Shown here in pieces: positions 33,930 through 45,450 of a stretch of DNA of 64,000 bases. How positions within the stretch are numbered: position 1 is the stretch's first letter; every line of letters begins with the position of its first letter. This DNA is from Siphonodentalium dalli (taxonomy: Eukaryota; Mollusca; Scaphopoda; Gadilida; Siphonodentaliidae), in assembly GCA_032622095.1 (NCBI GenBank), contig CP136064.1, forward strand, positions 278,587,614 to 278,651,613, in the 5' to 3' direction. A program made the translations under genes and the position numbers. The notes under the pieces were generated by a model that was given only the letters and a program-made list of their open reading frames with translations, made no database searches and was not told where the DNA came from.

Positions 33930-35125
33930 CTAGCAGGGTAGCCCGCCACCGGCGGCTTGTCCGAAACATGACATTTTTTGTTTTTCAATGAGTTAATTGT
34001 GACATTTGTTTATATTTTTTTTTAATTTTTAGCTCCACGCGTTTCAATAAGAAAAATTTGTACCCGGTAGCTCCACCCGTTTCCGAGATCTGGTCTGCGC
34101 ATGCGCGAAGCTGGCGTCGCACGGGCTCGGCGACCCGATCAAATTTGTACCCGGCGCAAGATACATTCACATAGCAAATTTCAAGTCGATAGCTCCACCC
34201 GTTTCCGAGATCTCGTCTGCGCATGCGCTGCACGGGCGTCGCATGGACTCGGCGACCCGATAAAATTTGTACCCGGTGCAAGATACATTCACATAGCAAA
34301 TTTCAGGTCGATAGCTCCACCCGTTTCCGAGATCTGCCTTTCTGCATAATATTTCGAGCGATAACATTGCATTGAAATGTCAGACTCCCATCGTGAACCT
34401 CAACACGAAGTAAACACGTGTTTCGAGCGATAACATTGCATTGAAATGACTCCCATCGTGAACCTCAAGACGACGTAAAACACGTGTTGCGTTCTAGGAA
34501 ATGCACTCAATGCAGATGCTAATAACGTTGACTTCGTATATATATATATAATGACGTTATTAACCCCGGCCGTGCCGTTTGAGCTGATTTTTATGACTGG
34601 GAGTGGAGTACGGGTGCTCGGAGCTTCTGGAAAACGCGTGGACGACATCGTACGTTGTATTTTACCTTTAGATATGAAGTTTGAGCTCAATCTGTCCAGC
34701 CGTTCCCGTCCTAATGTACTATTTCGAGCGATAACAATTGTCAGACTCCCATCGTGAACCTCAACACGAAGTAAACACGTGTTTCGAGCGATAACATTGC
34801 ATTGAAGTCAGACTCCCATCGTGGACCCCCAAGACGACGTAAACACGTGTTTGTTCCGGTATAACTTTGGAGACTCTGACTTCATATATATATATAATGA
34901 CGTTATTAACCCCGGCCGTGCCGTTTGAGCTGATTTCGATGACTGGGAGTGGATAAAGGGTGCTCAGAGCTTCTCGAAAACACGACTACGGCGCTGTCGG
35001 TGGGATTTTACACTTACATACGAAATTTGATCTCAATCTGTACACGCGTTTTGGATTCTATGAAGTACACACACACACACACACATACACACATATATAC
35101 GAAGTCTCAAAATATATAGTATAGA
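33930..35125 (-). mobile_element. Helitron array monomer 8 (1196 bp)
   Basis: It carries about 2.3 units of the 122-bp repeat, several TTTCGAGCGATAACATTGC boxes and two AACCCCGGCCGTGCCG blocks. By eye it is essentially identical to monomer 9. Confidence 0.85.
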
Positions 35126-36325
35126 CTAGCAGGGTAGCCCGCCACCGGCGGCTTGTCCGAAACATGACATTTTTTGTTTTTCAATGAGTTAATTGTGACA
35201 TTTGTTTATATTTTTTTTTAATTTTTAGCTCCACGCGTTTCAATAAGAAAAATTTGTACCCGGTAGCTCCACCCGTTTCCGAGATCTGGTCTGCGCATGC
35301 GCGAAGCTGGCGTCGCACGGGCTCGGCGACCCGATCAAATTTGTACCCGGCGCAAGATACATTCACATAGCAAATTTCAAGTCGATAGCTCCACCCGTTT
35401 CCGAGATCTCGTCTGCGCATGCGCTGCACGGGCGTCGCATGGACTCGGCGACCCGATAAAATTTGTACCCGGTGCAAGATACATTCACATAGCAAATTTC
35501 AGGTCGATAGCTCCACCCGTTTCCGAGATCTGCCTTTCTGCATAATATTTCGAGCGATAACATTGCATTGAAATGTCAGACTCCCATCGTGAACCTCAAC
35601 ACGAAGTAAACACGTGTTTCGAGCGATAACATTGCATTGAAATGACTCCCATCGTGAACCTCAAGACGACGTAAAACACGTGTTGCGTTCTAGGAAATGC
35701 ACTCAATGCAGATGCTAATAACGTTGACTTCGTATATATATATATAATGACGTTATTAACCCCGGCCGTGCCGTTTGAGCTGATTTTTATGACTGGGAGT
35801 GGAGTACGGGTGCTCGGAGCTTCTGGAAAACGCGTGGACGACATCGTACGTTGTATTTTACCTTTAGATATGAAGTTTGAGCTCAATCTGTCCAGCCGTT
35901 CCCGTCCTAATGTACTATTTCGAGCGATAACAATTGTCAGACTCCCATCGTGAACCTCAACACGAAGTAAACACGTGTTTCGAGCGATAACATTGCATTG
36001 AAGTCAGACTCCCATCGTGGACCCCCAAGACGACGTAAACACGTGTTTGTTCCGGTATAACTTTGGAGACTCTGACTTCATATATATATATAATGACGTT
36101 ATTAACCCCGGCCGTGCCGTTTGAGCTGATTTCGATGACTGGGAGTGGATAAAGGGTGCTCAGAGCTTCTCGAAAACACGACTACGGCGCTGTCGGTGGG
36201 ATTTTACACTTACATACGAAATTTGATCTCAATCTGTACACGCGTTTTGGATTCTATGAAGTACACACACACACACACACATACACACATATATACGAAG
36301 TCTCAAAATATATAGTATAGATAGA
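35126..36325 (-). mobile_element. Helitron array monomer 9 (1200 bp), duplicate of monomer 8
   Basis: It reads base for base like monomer 8 over its whole length; the one difference I noticed is four extra bases (an extra ATAG) at the right end. All small incidental frames are the same in the two copies. This points to a very recent tandem duplication, or to an assembly duplication. Confidence 0.85.
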
Positions 36326-37436
36326 CTAGCAGATTAGCCCGCCACCGGTGGCGTTCGTCCCATGGATTGCTTTGTTCGAAAAAGCAAATACAACAGCTTC
36401 CGAGACACGTGTGCTGCATTTGCACCAAATTTCGTCGAAATCCGCCAGTTTTACCCGATTTCACCTTGAGTTGACCATTGTCAAGGTCAGGTCCAAAACA
36501 CTCCCGGGACAAAAGTATCCCTTGGTATAAAATATCGTCGAAATCCTCCAGTTTTACCAGATTTGCCCTTGAATTGATCATTTTGAAGGTGAATGTCACT
36601 TTCCGGATAAAGGTACCCCGTCCCTTGGAACCCCTGAGTGCGATATTTCGTCTCGATATCCCCAGTTTCCGATTTTACTCATGTAGATAAACGCTCTTTA
36701 ATAGCGATGCCTCATATACGAACGCAAGTGATATGTATTCAATGCGTTGTGTGAATATAGAGTGTCACATTAGAATGAGTTAACTAATACTGAAGTTACC
36801 AATCAGAAACCATCTGGGATGAATGGTTGACGGACAGGCACGCTGATTTAACATTATTTTTTTTGTATGAAACGACTCAGTTCTGGTTATCGGGCTCGCG
36901 GAACCACAAACCAACTGTCGACATTACATCGTACAAACGAAATAGCACATAAAGATACGATGCTGGCCACGTTGCCTATATATGGCAGCCACGCGAACAC
37001 TTTGGGGTTTTGTTATAATAACTAATAGATTGTCATGATATTGAAGCATTTGGGGAATGATATGTAGATGTCAGCTTATATTTGCACATTCCTTATACAA
37101 TTCGCCTAATTTTGGTGTGATTCGTATTCTTGATAACACGAAGGTGGTGAATTAATCTGCACTTTAACATAGTTTTATGTACATTTTACGAATACATGAT
37201 GAACGTGTAATCGAGATTGTAATACGTTCTCATACCATCCGATATACATTGTGTGAATATAGAGTCGTCCTTCCTGCATCAGGACCGTCATTGTGTTAAC
37301 ACTCGCAGTGCCAAGGGCGGTAATTTTTGACGGGAACGCCACGATCGCAATGTCTGTGGGATTTTACCCATAGATAGGAAGTTTTGGCTCAATCGTTTGA
37401 GCCGTTTTCGAGTCTATAGCCAAAATATATAGTAGA
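36326..37436 (-). mobile_element. Helitron array monomer 10 (1111 bp), alternative internal repeat
   Basis: It has the same ends but a different interior: about two units of a CGTCGAAATCCGCCAGTTTTACC / TTGACCATTGTCAAGGTCAGG repeat, the type that dominates the plus-strand cluster at 56.0-57.0 kb. The middle (36700-37300) is unique, noncoding sequence. Confidence 0.75.
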
Positions 37437-38147
37437 CTAGCAGGTTAGCCCGCCACTGGCGGAAATCGACAGAAACATAACTTTTTTTTTATTTAATTTA
37501 ATTTAATTTTGTTTTAATTTTTTTTTAAATTTTAATTTAATTTTTGGTTTTCAACGAGTTAATTCTGCCTTTTTAACTTTTTAATTTAATTTTTTGTTTT
37601 TCAATGACTTAATTCTGCCTTTTTAATCAAGAGAAATGATGGTACCCGTCCCTAAAAGAGGTATGCTTTACAGTACATCGGGTGGAAAACTGACCCGATG
37701 AAAATCTCTCCCGTTCCTAGGAACGACAGACATAAGATTCACACAACACGCTCATGACTGGATAGACACGCTCACGTCTGCCCAGACATAAGAATCACAC
37801 TACACGCATACGCTCTTTATAGTGACGCGACGCGTCATATACACATGCCGAAGATAATAAAGAGCATTACTCGGTTAACCAACCCAAATATGGAAGATAT
37901 AAAGAGCGTTTAGCGTTATTGAGTTGAGCACTCCCGGCCAATGACGATGACTGGGGAGTGGATAAGGGGTGAAAGAGTCATCGCAATGGGTGAATGATCC
38001 GATGACATTTCCCGTGACTTTTTACCCTTAGATGGGAAGATGAGCCCAATTGGTCCAGCCGTTTTCGAGTCTATAGAGGACAAATATACACATATATTTA
38101 TATACATATATATTTATATATATACGTAGTTCTCAAAATATAGTAGA
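37437..38147 (-). mobile_element. Helitron array monomer 11 (711 bp)
   Basis: Standard termini, AT-rich start, two AATTCTGCC boxes, and a GCTCTTTATAG box. It ends with a (TATATATTTA)n tract. Confidence 0.75.
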
Positions 38148-39461
38148 CTAGCAGGTTAGCCCGCCACTGGCGGCAATCGTCAGAAACATGACAAATATTA
38201 ATTTTTTTAATTATTTTTTTTGTTTTTCAATGAGTTAATTGTGCCTTTTTAATTTTTTAATTGAATTTTTTGTTTTTAAATTTGACCCGATTTGACCTTG
38301 AATTGATCATTGTCAAGGTCAGGTCGGGGTCACAATTTAACCCGTCCATGACGCTTTCCGTAGGTAGCAAGTTTGAGCTCAATCGGTTCGAGTCTATAAA
38401 GAACACACATTCACCACGGCAATCGGTATTCTCGTGGCAATCGCCGTATGCTTCAATATTCGCCACGGCAATTGACTGCCGTGGGCCACGGACTGTCGTA
38501 ACAGTTGATAACATGTTCACATTTGGCGGATCGGGCACTGCGGTCAGTCAAAAAACATAACGCGCATGCTATAACTCCGGTATCACTAACGTACGCGGCA
38601 TCGGAAGGGTCAGGTTAACTTCCGCCTGGATCCGCATGGCGTGACGTAATTCACAACCACGTGTATTTACCTCGAAAGTGTTAAAATTGCGCGACCGCTA
38701 CACACAATGGCCCGATAATGGGCACGCATTCCCTGGAATTTCCCAGAAGATATTCATGGGGAGGTTAAGTGACCAAATTTGAAGTTTGCTGGTCGCAATT
38801 CGTCTGTAGGTCTGAGGAATTCTCGGCTAGATATAGTTACCCACATGACATATTTAAATTAATCCCGCCGTTCACCCCCAACACCAACGCAATGTAATTT
38901 CGGTACCATGTGTTGCGTTCTAAAAATAGGTCGATTGCAGAGGATTCCTAGAGATAACGAAATATGAGTGCCACCGAGAATATTGTTTGATCGAAAGTAT
39001 TTGAATTAATACGTCACAAGACTCGCCTTGATGCTGGCTAATAGATATTTGTCCCGCTAGGTTATGGAATGTGAATTAAAATTGCCGTGTGGGTCTAATT
39101 TTGCCACGGCAATACACAAAATCTCCCCCGTTCCTAGAAGCGAGTTCCCGATAACGTAAACAAAACCGTATGCGAAAGCTGAAGGGAATAAAGAGCGTTA
39201 GCGGTTAACGAACCCAAATATGGAAGATCTGTATCAACGACACTGCGGATACAAACGCTCTTTAACTATCAACGCTATTAACTCCGCAGTGCCGTTTTTT
39301 GTGACTGAGAGTGGAGAATGGGTACTGCGAGCTTCTACAAAACGCCGCGACGACCATTCCCGTGGGTTTTTACCAAATCGGTCCAGCCGTTTTCGAGTCT
39401 ATAGAGGACAAATATACACATATACACATATATTTACGGAAGTCTCAAAATATATAGTAGA
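38148..39461 (-). mobile_element. Helitron array monomer 12 (1314 bp)
   Basis: Standard left terminus. A fragment of the TTGAATTGATCATTGTCAAGG repeat lies at 38290-38330, and unique sequence with several CACGGCAAT boxes fills 38410-39120. The right terminus CAAAATATATAGTAGA is followed directly by T and the resumed host sequence at 39462. Confidence 0.75.
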
Positions 39462-39700
39462 TAAATATTATCATTGCATGGTGAATAGGTGATCTATATC
39501 GGTACCATTGTAAATGAATGGTAATTCTATGTTCCTATTTAGTTGTATTGATATATTTGAACAAAATTGTGTTCCTAACGTGATATTTTGTTCCTGTCTA
39601 TATGGGAACAAATTATGGGACATGACAATCTTCGGGATGGGATGAGATATGGGACAGAATGACAATATGCGGGACAGAATTTCAAATTGCGTGGGACAGC
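39462..39700 (+). other. Right half of the remnant interrupted by the Helitron array
   Basis: It begins TAAATATTATCATTGCATGG and matches the interior of the LTR-flanked element from about 21886 to 22010 (TTCCTATTTAGTTGTATTGA, TATTTGAACAAAA, GTGATATTTTGTTCCTG). Joined to 20142 it gives the same order as the uninterrupted paralogue at 21870-21900. Similarity fades beyond about 39610. Confidence 0.75.
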
Positions 39701-40714
39701 CGATATATCGAGGAACACAGCACGTAGAGGGCTCATTTTTGTATCTAATGAAAGGCCGATATTCGCACAGATATTAACCCCGCCACTGACCGGACATCGG
39801 AAGTTGCATTATTCGGTCGACAACTGACCTAACATAAAATTGTCGAAATCAAGGCCGTGGAACAGCGTGGAGCAGCTGTAGAAATTTTTACAGCGATAAG
39901 GCTATGTCCACAAGCAAACTTGGTATTAAAATGAAGTGTATCATTTACTGCACAACAAAAATCTATTAATTTGAGCGAAGCTGCGATTTATGCACACCTA
40001 GAGACCGATTAACCCACCCATGCGAAGGTGCCACGAAACACGAAAATCTGCGTTCGACATTAATGTTTAGAATTTAGATTTCTCGATGAATACGCTAGCA
40101 AACAACAAGTTTTAGGTACCAAATAACGCAGTGGAATACTGCGCACTCGTATTTTAGCTACAATATGGTTGTTTGAGTGCGAATACTGTTATGGTGAACA
40201 CGCAAACACGCGCCGATAAAAAAACAGCTAAAAATAGACTCGATGTTTACAATTACAGGATCGATTTCAGCTGATATATTCAATATAATGGGAGGTATAG
40301 TATATATATCAAAATGTAGGATTAGACACAGGGGATGTAATTTTTCCAAATGGGTCCACTGCGCGGTGAAATTTTTGCAGACATTCGCTCCAAAAAAAAG
40401 CGCTACTTTTTCTCGTAAAAAAATAGAATGGCCGACTGCAGCCGTTTTATCGTTTCAACTAAGCCGTTCTTAGCAACATTTGATCCACAAAATACGAATA
40501 TACACCATGTATCAGAAGATGTATAAAATGTGATATTTTAAGGGATTTGTACTCTTAATTTGTTATAATTCGCACTTATTTTTATTTCAGTTGTGACTAA
40601 AAGCCCAATGCCGGAAGCCGGTGCCCGGCGATTAAAAGCCAAGTTACAAAATAGATGAATACATATATGTCAATGGTCAGACTATTGGAAATAATATTCA
40701 AATCAAGTCTCTCG
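39701..40714. other. Noncoding, no feature recognised
   Basis: No repeat partner or convincing frame was found. A 76-codon plus frame at 40243-40473 is not supported by any motif. Confidence 0.35.
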
Positions 40715-41036
40715 AATATCACGAATTTAGAGAGAGAGCAGATGGGCGTAAAGCGCCCGTGATGGTCGAAAAGATCGGGAGATCTTCTCCTTCACCCTCG
40801 GTTGTTGTTTGAGGATATTGAACATAGAAAACGTCATGTCTGAACACGGCACCAGTTGATTTGAGTTGAATGGTGTACGGGGAAGATCCCACGAGCTTTA
40901 ATAGGGAGTCCCTATGTGTCCCTTTAATGTTTGTGTTGATGATGCTACTGAGCGAGCCTGGAGTGGTACGCTGAAATGGAGAACGGGGGCCCCGTCGTTA
41001 GTATGTATATGTATAAAAGCGAGCAGGAAAACAATT
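40715..41036. repeat. TATA-containing dispersed segment (copy 2, inverted)
   Basis: Inverted relative to 15956-16278, with matching hairpin GGGCGTAAAGCGCCC, TGAGGATATTGAACATAGAAA, GAGCGAGCCTGGAGTGG and GCTGAAATGGAGAACGG. The terminal 32-base TATA module (41005-41036, TATGTATAAAAGCGAGCAGG) keeps the plus orientation, so it is flipped relative to the rest. No hAT-type ends are visible around this copy. Confidence 0.7.
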
Positions 41037-41626
41037 GCTGTGCAGATTGGGCTCACCAATTGCACTGAGAGAGTTTGCAATTGCATGTTGTCGCATTTTT
41101 CTGTCCCGCCCTACCTCGCCTACCAATGCACGGGCGTAGGTGAAAGCATATTTTGACACTTTTTATATACAGTGTTATTTAGATTTTTAATAGCTGAAAT
41201 AAATCTGAACGGTAATGAACAAGACCTGATATACATCTATATATATAATTATTATACAGTAAATATATTTTTTTGGTTTATATGATTTGTTTTGTTATTT
41301 TATTTTTAATTAGGTAAAATTGGTGTATGTACAGATTGAAACTTACAATGTGTTCTTGATGGGCCGTTCCTGGCCTCCCGAAGTAACCGCAGAGCTGCAA
41401 GCGGGCCGTACATAAGTAGGTATATGTCCGGCCTGAACTCGATGAGAGCTAGGGTGACCACTTATGGGTCTTAAATTCCTTGCACCCCACCCCAAGCTAA
41501 GTGCTGGGTCGATTTTTATGCCGGATCCCGCTCGGTAGGTGTTGTCGGTGAGTGGAATGTGTTAGACACGACCGCTAGTTTCTGTAAGGGAATGTTACAA
41601 GATAAGCAGTTAGTTAGCTGGTTTGG
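41037..41626. other. Noncoding, no gene recognised
   Basis: AT-rich from 41160 to 41340. The stretch 41340-41620 is GC-richer and could be downstream sequence of the minus-strand LINE fragment, but this cannot be shown. Confidence 0.35.
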
Positions 41627-41975
41627 AGGAGATAATTATTCGATGGCTTATACTACGGCAGCACAAGGGTATCTACACCGCCCGATGACATTCGTCAGCG
41701 CACAAGGAGCCATCTAGGGCGTGAGCCCGCTAGTCTATGTTTTATTTTTGGTGTTAGTCAATGTAGTGTACACATATATCGGCGAATTTGGCCGGGTATA
41801 TATTTGCGTGTTAGTTTGTTTAGAGGAGATAATTATTCGATGGCTTATATATACTAAGGCCACGTCATGCGTATCTATACCGCCCGAGGACATTCATCAG
41901 CGCCCAATGAGCCACATAGGGCGTGAGCCCGCTAGCCTATGTTTTAGTTTTGGTGTTAGTCGATGTAATAGTGTA
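41627..41975 (+). repeat. ~190-bp direct duplication
   Basis: Two units share GAGATAATTATTCGATGGCT, ATCTA(C/T)ACCGCCCGA, GACATTC(G/A)TCAGCGC, GGGCGTGAGCCCGCTAG and TTTTTGGTGTTAGTC. The first begins near 41627, the second near 41824. GGGC...GCCC makes a small hairpin in each. Confidence 0.75.
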
Positions 41976-42024
41976 CAAGTAATTAATAAACACATTTTGT
42001 CAATAAATGATAGGCAGTTAGTCC

Positions 42025-43260
42025 TTAATTGCTGAGGAGTAGCTTCCTCATATTTAGTTCGGTTGTGAGACTGGAGTTACTAATTCGGGTTAATGTCAAG
42101 TCAGCGAGTTCTTGTAGCCTTTGTTTTATGGATGGTCCGAATGGGGTTGGGGCGTATTTCGAAAAGAGCTTTTCTATATAAGTGCTGCGTTTTGTGCCAC
42201 TTGCATTTTGAGTAGGTTGGTTTGATTGCATTTTGAAGTAATTATTGCCGCATATTCCATGACTGGGCGAATGCATTATTTGTATAATTTGATTAGGGTG
42301 GTTGGGTTGACCCCCACCCTGTGCCCCGAAGTCTCGTTAGGAGTGTGGTTCTTTGTAAAGCTTTAGTTTAAATGTTCTTTATGTGATTGTTTAGTGTGAA
42401 GCGTTCGTCTAATGTGAATCCTAATAAAGTTGCTTCTTTGTTTTGTTTTATTGGTTCGTTAAATAGTGTACGTTTTGAGCTGTAAGTTAGGTTCCCAAAT
42501 ACTACTAGTTGTGTTTTATTTGGATTAAGTTTTATTCTCCATTTGGAACACCATTTTTCTAGTTCTGTGAGTTGTTTTTGTAGTCTAATTTCGATCAGTT
42601 TATTTCCTTTTGCTAGTGTCCATATGCCAATGTCGTCTGTAAATTGTGATGCTTGTACACTGTGTGTATGATCTATTGGTATATCGTTGACGTATATTAA
42701 AAAAAGGAGAGGACTTAAAACTGACCCCTGAGGGTACCAGCTTTAAGATTGTCTTTTTCGGAGATTTCATCATTTATCTTTACGGCGATGTTTCTGTGTG
42801 TTAAGAACGATGAGAGAAGTCTAACTATTTTTTGTGGTTGTTCTGTGCGTGTTCTGAGTTTGTGTCTGAGTCCATTGTGCCATACAGAATCAAAAGCTTT
42901 TTCTACGTCGAGGAATATGGCCCCTGTTTCCCAGCCCCGACTTATTGCAGTTCTGATATCTTATGTTAGTATATATACATGTTCTCTGCCCTCTTTTCCA
43001 TTCCTATAAGCCCTTTGATATTTGTCGAAAAAATTAATGCTCTCTAATTGAGTCTTTATACGGCTGCTAATGATTCTTTCGAAGAGTTCGCCATAGCATT
43101 TTAGTAAACTGATGGGCCTGTAGTTGGTTGGGATTTTATGGTCTTTGCCGGGTTTATGAATCATTGTCCCGATTGCAGTCTTCCATGTTTTGGGAAAGTA
43201 ACCCAGTCTCAGGCATTTATTATATAGGTTAGTAAGACGAATAAATAGCTCATCTCGGTG
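42025..43260 (-). pseudogene. 5-prime-truncated Jockey-like LINE reverse transcriptase
   Basis: On the minus strand the sequence reads through a Jockey-type RT. It runs from FPKTWKTA and MIHKPGKDHKIPTNYRPISL through CYGELFERIISSRI and FLDVEKAFDSVWHNG to SQFTDDIGIWTLA (motif C as FTDD) and KWRIKLNPNKTQLVVFGN. The C-terminal part lies at 42276-42025. Stops and frame changes occur (for example near 42860 and 42360), and the endonuclease and first ORF are absent, so it is a dead fragment. It differs from the other LINE family in the window, which has QADD or LADD at motif C. Confidence 0.88.
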
Positions 43261-43262
43261 CT

Positions 43263-43970
43263 TGTCTTATTAAATTCAAAGTACACAATGTTAAAAACCT
43301 CCAAGCTCGACTACAAGAGTGAGAAATGATAATCAGTTTACATGTTTTTACATGAAAAATAGCTGGGACATGTTTTAGAAACGAGAAATCAGCGGAAATT
43401 CAGCTTCATATTTTGATTTAAAATTCGAGCTTGGCGGTTCGGTGGTCGGTCATCAAAATGTCAAATATTCTAAATATAAGAATGATAATCATTTTACATG
43501 TTTTTACATGATAACTAGCTGGAACATGTTTTAGAAACGAGAAATCGACGGAAATTCAGCTTCATATTTTGATTTAAAATTTGAGCTTGACGGTTCGGTG
43601 GTCGGTCATCAAAATGTCAAATATTCTAAATATAAGAATGATAATCATTTTACATGTTTTTACATGATAACTAGCTCGAACATGTTTTAGAAACGAGAAA
43701 TCGACGGAAATTCAGCTTCATATTTTGATTTAAAATTTGAGCTTGGCGGTTCGGTGGTCGGTCATCTAAAAGTCTAAAATTCTCAGTATTCAATGTTCAA
43801 AACCGCCAAGCTCGACTATGGGAGTGATAAATGATAATCATTAACGTGTTTTTAGATGCAAAATATGTGCATATGGTGTTTAAAAAGAGAAATCGGCCAA
43901 CAATCGACAAGAAATCTGCGTAAAAAAGCGAGGTTTTCATTCTGTCAACCCACCCCATATTAACCAGCCA
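43263..43970 (+). repeat. 156-bp tandem repeat, ~4 units
   Basis: The anchor TTTTGATTTAAAATT recurs at 43411, 43567 and 43723. Units contain TAATCATTTTACATG, GGAACATGTTTTAGAAACG and GGTTCGGTGGTCGGTCATC. Flanking units at 43290 and 43790 (AAAACC(T/G)CCAAGCTCGACTA) are more diverged. Confidence 0.9.
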
Positions 43971-44432
43971 TCTGTCATCTAAATGTCTCAACAATTCTCA
44001 ACCAGTTCCAAACAGCAGAAACTTATCTTAATGATATCAGTAAAAAACGTAACATTTTCCACTTTCGGTCGCCATGTTGGCTACCATCTAGGGCGGTGAG
44101 TTCCAATTTTGACAAATAAAGGTGGCGTTATGTCTTAGCTTTACAAATATGTATAGATATGTATACATATGACAAGGTATTATCTCTATAATTGCATCAA
44201 ATTGCAACAAACTGACTTAATGGAAAATGGCAGCCATGTTGGACGCCATCTTGAATTACAAAAAATGCTCAAAGCGGATTTTAGCCGATTATTGATATGT
44301 TATAGAGGATATCTTCCTCTTCAAAATGATATAAAAACCAACTTAGTACGAATTTATTCTAGGTTGATCCTAAAATTTGAGTTTATCGACCAGACTAATT
44401 ATTGGGATACAGAGAAGTATGTGATTTTGGGG
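43971..44432. other. Noncoding with dispersed GCCATGTTGG boxes
   Basis: GGTCGCCATGTTGG (about 44070) and GGCAGCCATGTTGGACGCC (about 44230) resemble the AAGATGGCGGCC motif of the foldback arm repeats. A 98-codon plus frame (44169-44465) runs through here and into the hairpin; it has no recognisable domain. Confidence 0.4.
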
Positions 44433-44588
44433 GTATCTGAAGCAAATGAACATCACAAACAATAGAAAATTACACAGCTCTTCGTGCGGGATAATCTTTA
44501 AAGCCAGTGACACCTCAGGATGACTGAGCCGTCACTGGCTTTAAAGATTATATTATTATTGTTTGTGGTGTTCATTTGCTTCAGATAC
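44433..44588. mobile_element. Nested foldback (hairpin within hairpin)
   Basis: Outer arms GTATCTGAAGCAAATGAACA (44433) and its complement ending at 44588 pair over about 30 bases. Inner arms ATAATCTTTAAAGCCAGTGAC (44491-44511) and its complement (44531-44551) pair perfectly around a 19-base loop. A 26-base unpaired segment sits in the left side only. No coding; likely a small foldback transposon or a MITE with an insertion in one arm. Confidence 0.75.
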
Positions 44589-44866
44589 TGATAAAATAAT
44601 GTGGCTAAGCTGATAATCTGAAATTCAGTGTGACACGAACACGGCTTATTACGCCACCGTAGTGTGGTGTTTCTAGCTTTTGGTTTTTTGATATCGCATG
44701 GTCGATCGATAATTCACTGGGTGATTGTACATTCGGCAAACCTCGTCAGATTCCGTCACCGTTTCATCGTACCGATAATTACGAGAGTACAACTAAGATT
44801 GGCACATGTGTTTACGTCACCGGTGTAATTGTGGGGACATGCTTCTATTATGAAGGTTTGCTATCC

Positions 44867-45450
44867 CGAAGGTCCGCTATTCCGAAGGTTCTCTATTCCG
44901 AAGGTTTTTGTTATTTTTAGGTTAATTCTATATTTTAAAGTATTGAGACTAATTTGAGAGGGTTCATTTTCACAAAGATTCTTTATATGGAGTGTGCGCT
45001 CACATCCGAACTGATCATGCGCGCACACCGATACAGATACAGGAGGAAATAACTTAACTTAGAACATTAAATGTGATTTTGTTTTGTTTTCGCTGGTTTT
45101 CTTGAGATTTTATGTCATTACGTGGGCCCATACCTTTGAATTCTTGGCATATACTATGAATGTTGTGGTATATATGGACCCTCCCGCATTGGGACATGAC
45201 ATAGGTTCAGTTGACTTAAGTGGTGTTCTGTGTGTGCTCCAATTTGGAGTTCAATATTTTAAGGGCCAAGTTTAGAATTTTATGGGTCCATACCTTTGAA
45301 CTCTGGGCATATAATATGAATATTGGGGGGCATGTCTCTATTCCGAAGGTTCACTATCCCGAAGGTCCACTATTCCGAAATTTCTCTGAATGTTCGCTAT
45401 TCCGAAGGTTCACCAATCCGAAGGTTCGTTATTCCGAAGGTTCTGTGTTC
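44867..45450 (+). repeat. Short TATTCCGAAGGTTCG repeats in two clusters
   Basis: Clusters at 44867-44912 and 45338-45450 repeat TATTCCGAAGGTTC-type 15-mers. The sequences after each cluster are also duplicated: AGGTTAATTCTATATT, GAGGGTTCATT, and TTAAATGTGATTTTGTTTTG. A larger ~500-bp unit is therefore repeated twice (about 44860-45150 and 45335-45600). Confidence 0.7.

Larger units (their letters stand above)
20143..39461 (-). mobile_element. Head-to-tail array of 12 non-autonomous Helitrons in one A|T site
   Basis: On the plus strand every monomer begins CTAGCAGGTTAGCCCGCCAC (or a close variant) and ends CTCAAAATATATAGTAGA, and the next CTAG follows at once. Read on the minus strand this is TC...hairpin...CTAG, the Helitron layout (family knowledge): the hairpin CCGCC ggt GGCGG lies 13 bases before the CTAG end. 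Outside the array stand A (20142) and T (39462), the expected AT target. Twelve monomers total 12,185 bases once the nested LTR-flanked element is removed. No Rep-helicase frame was seen. Two internal minisatellite types occur among monomers that share the same ends. Confidence 0.85.
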
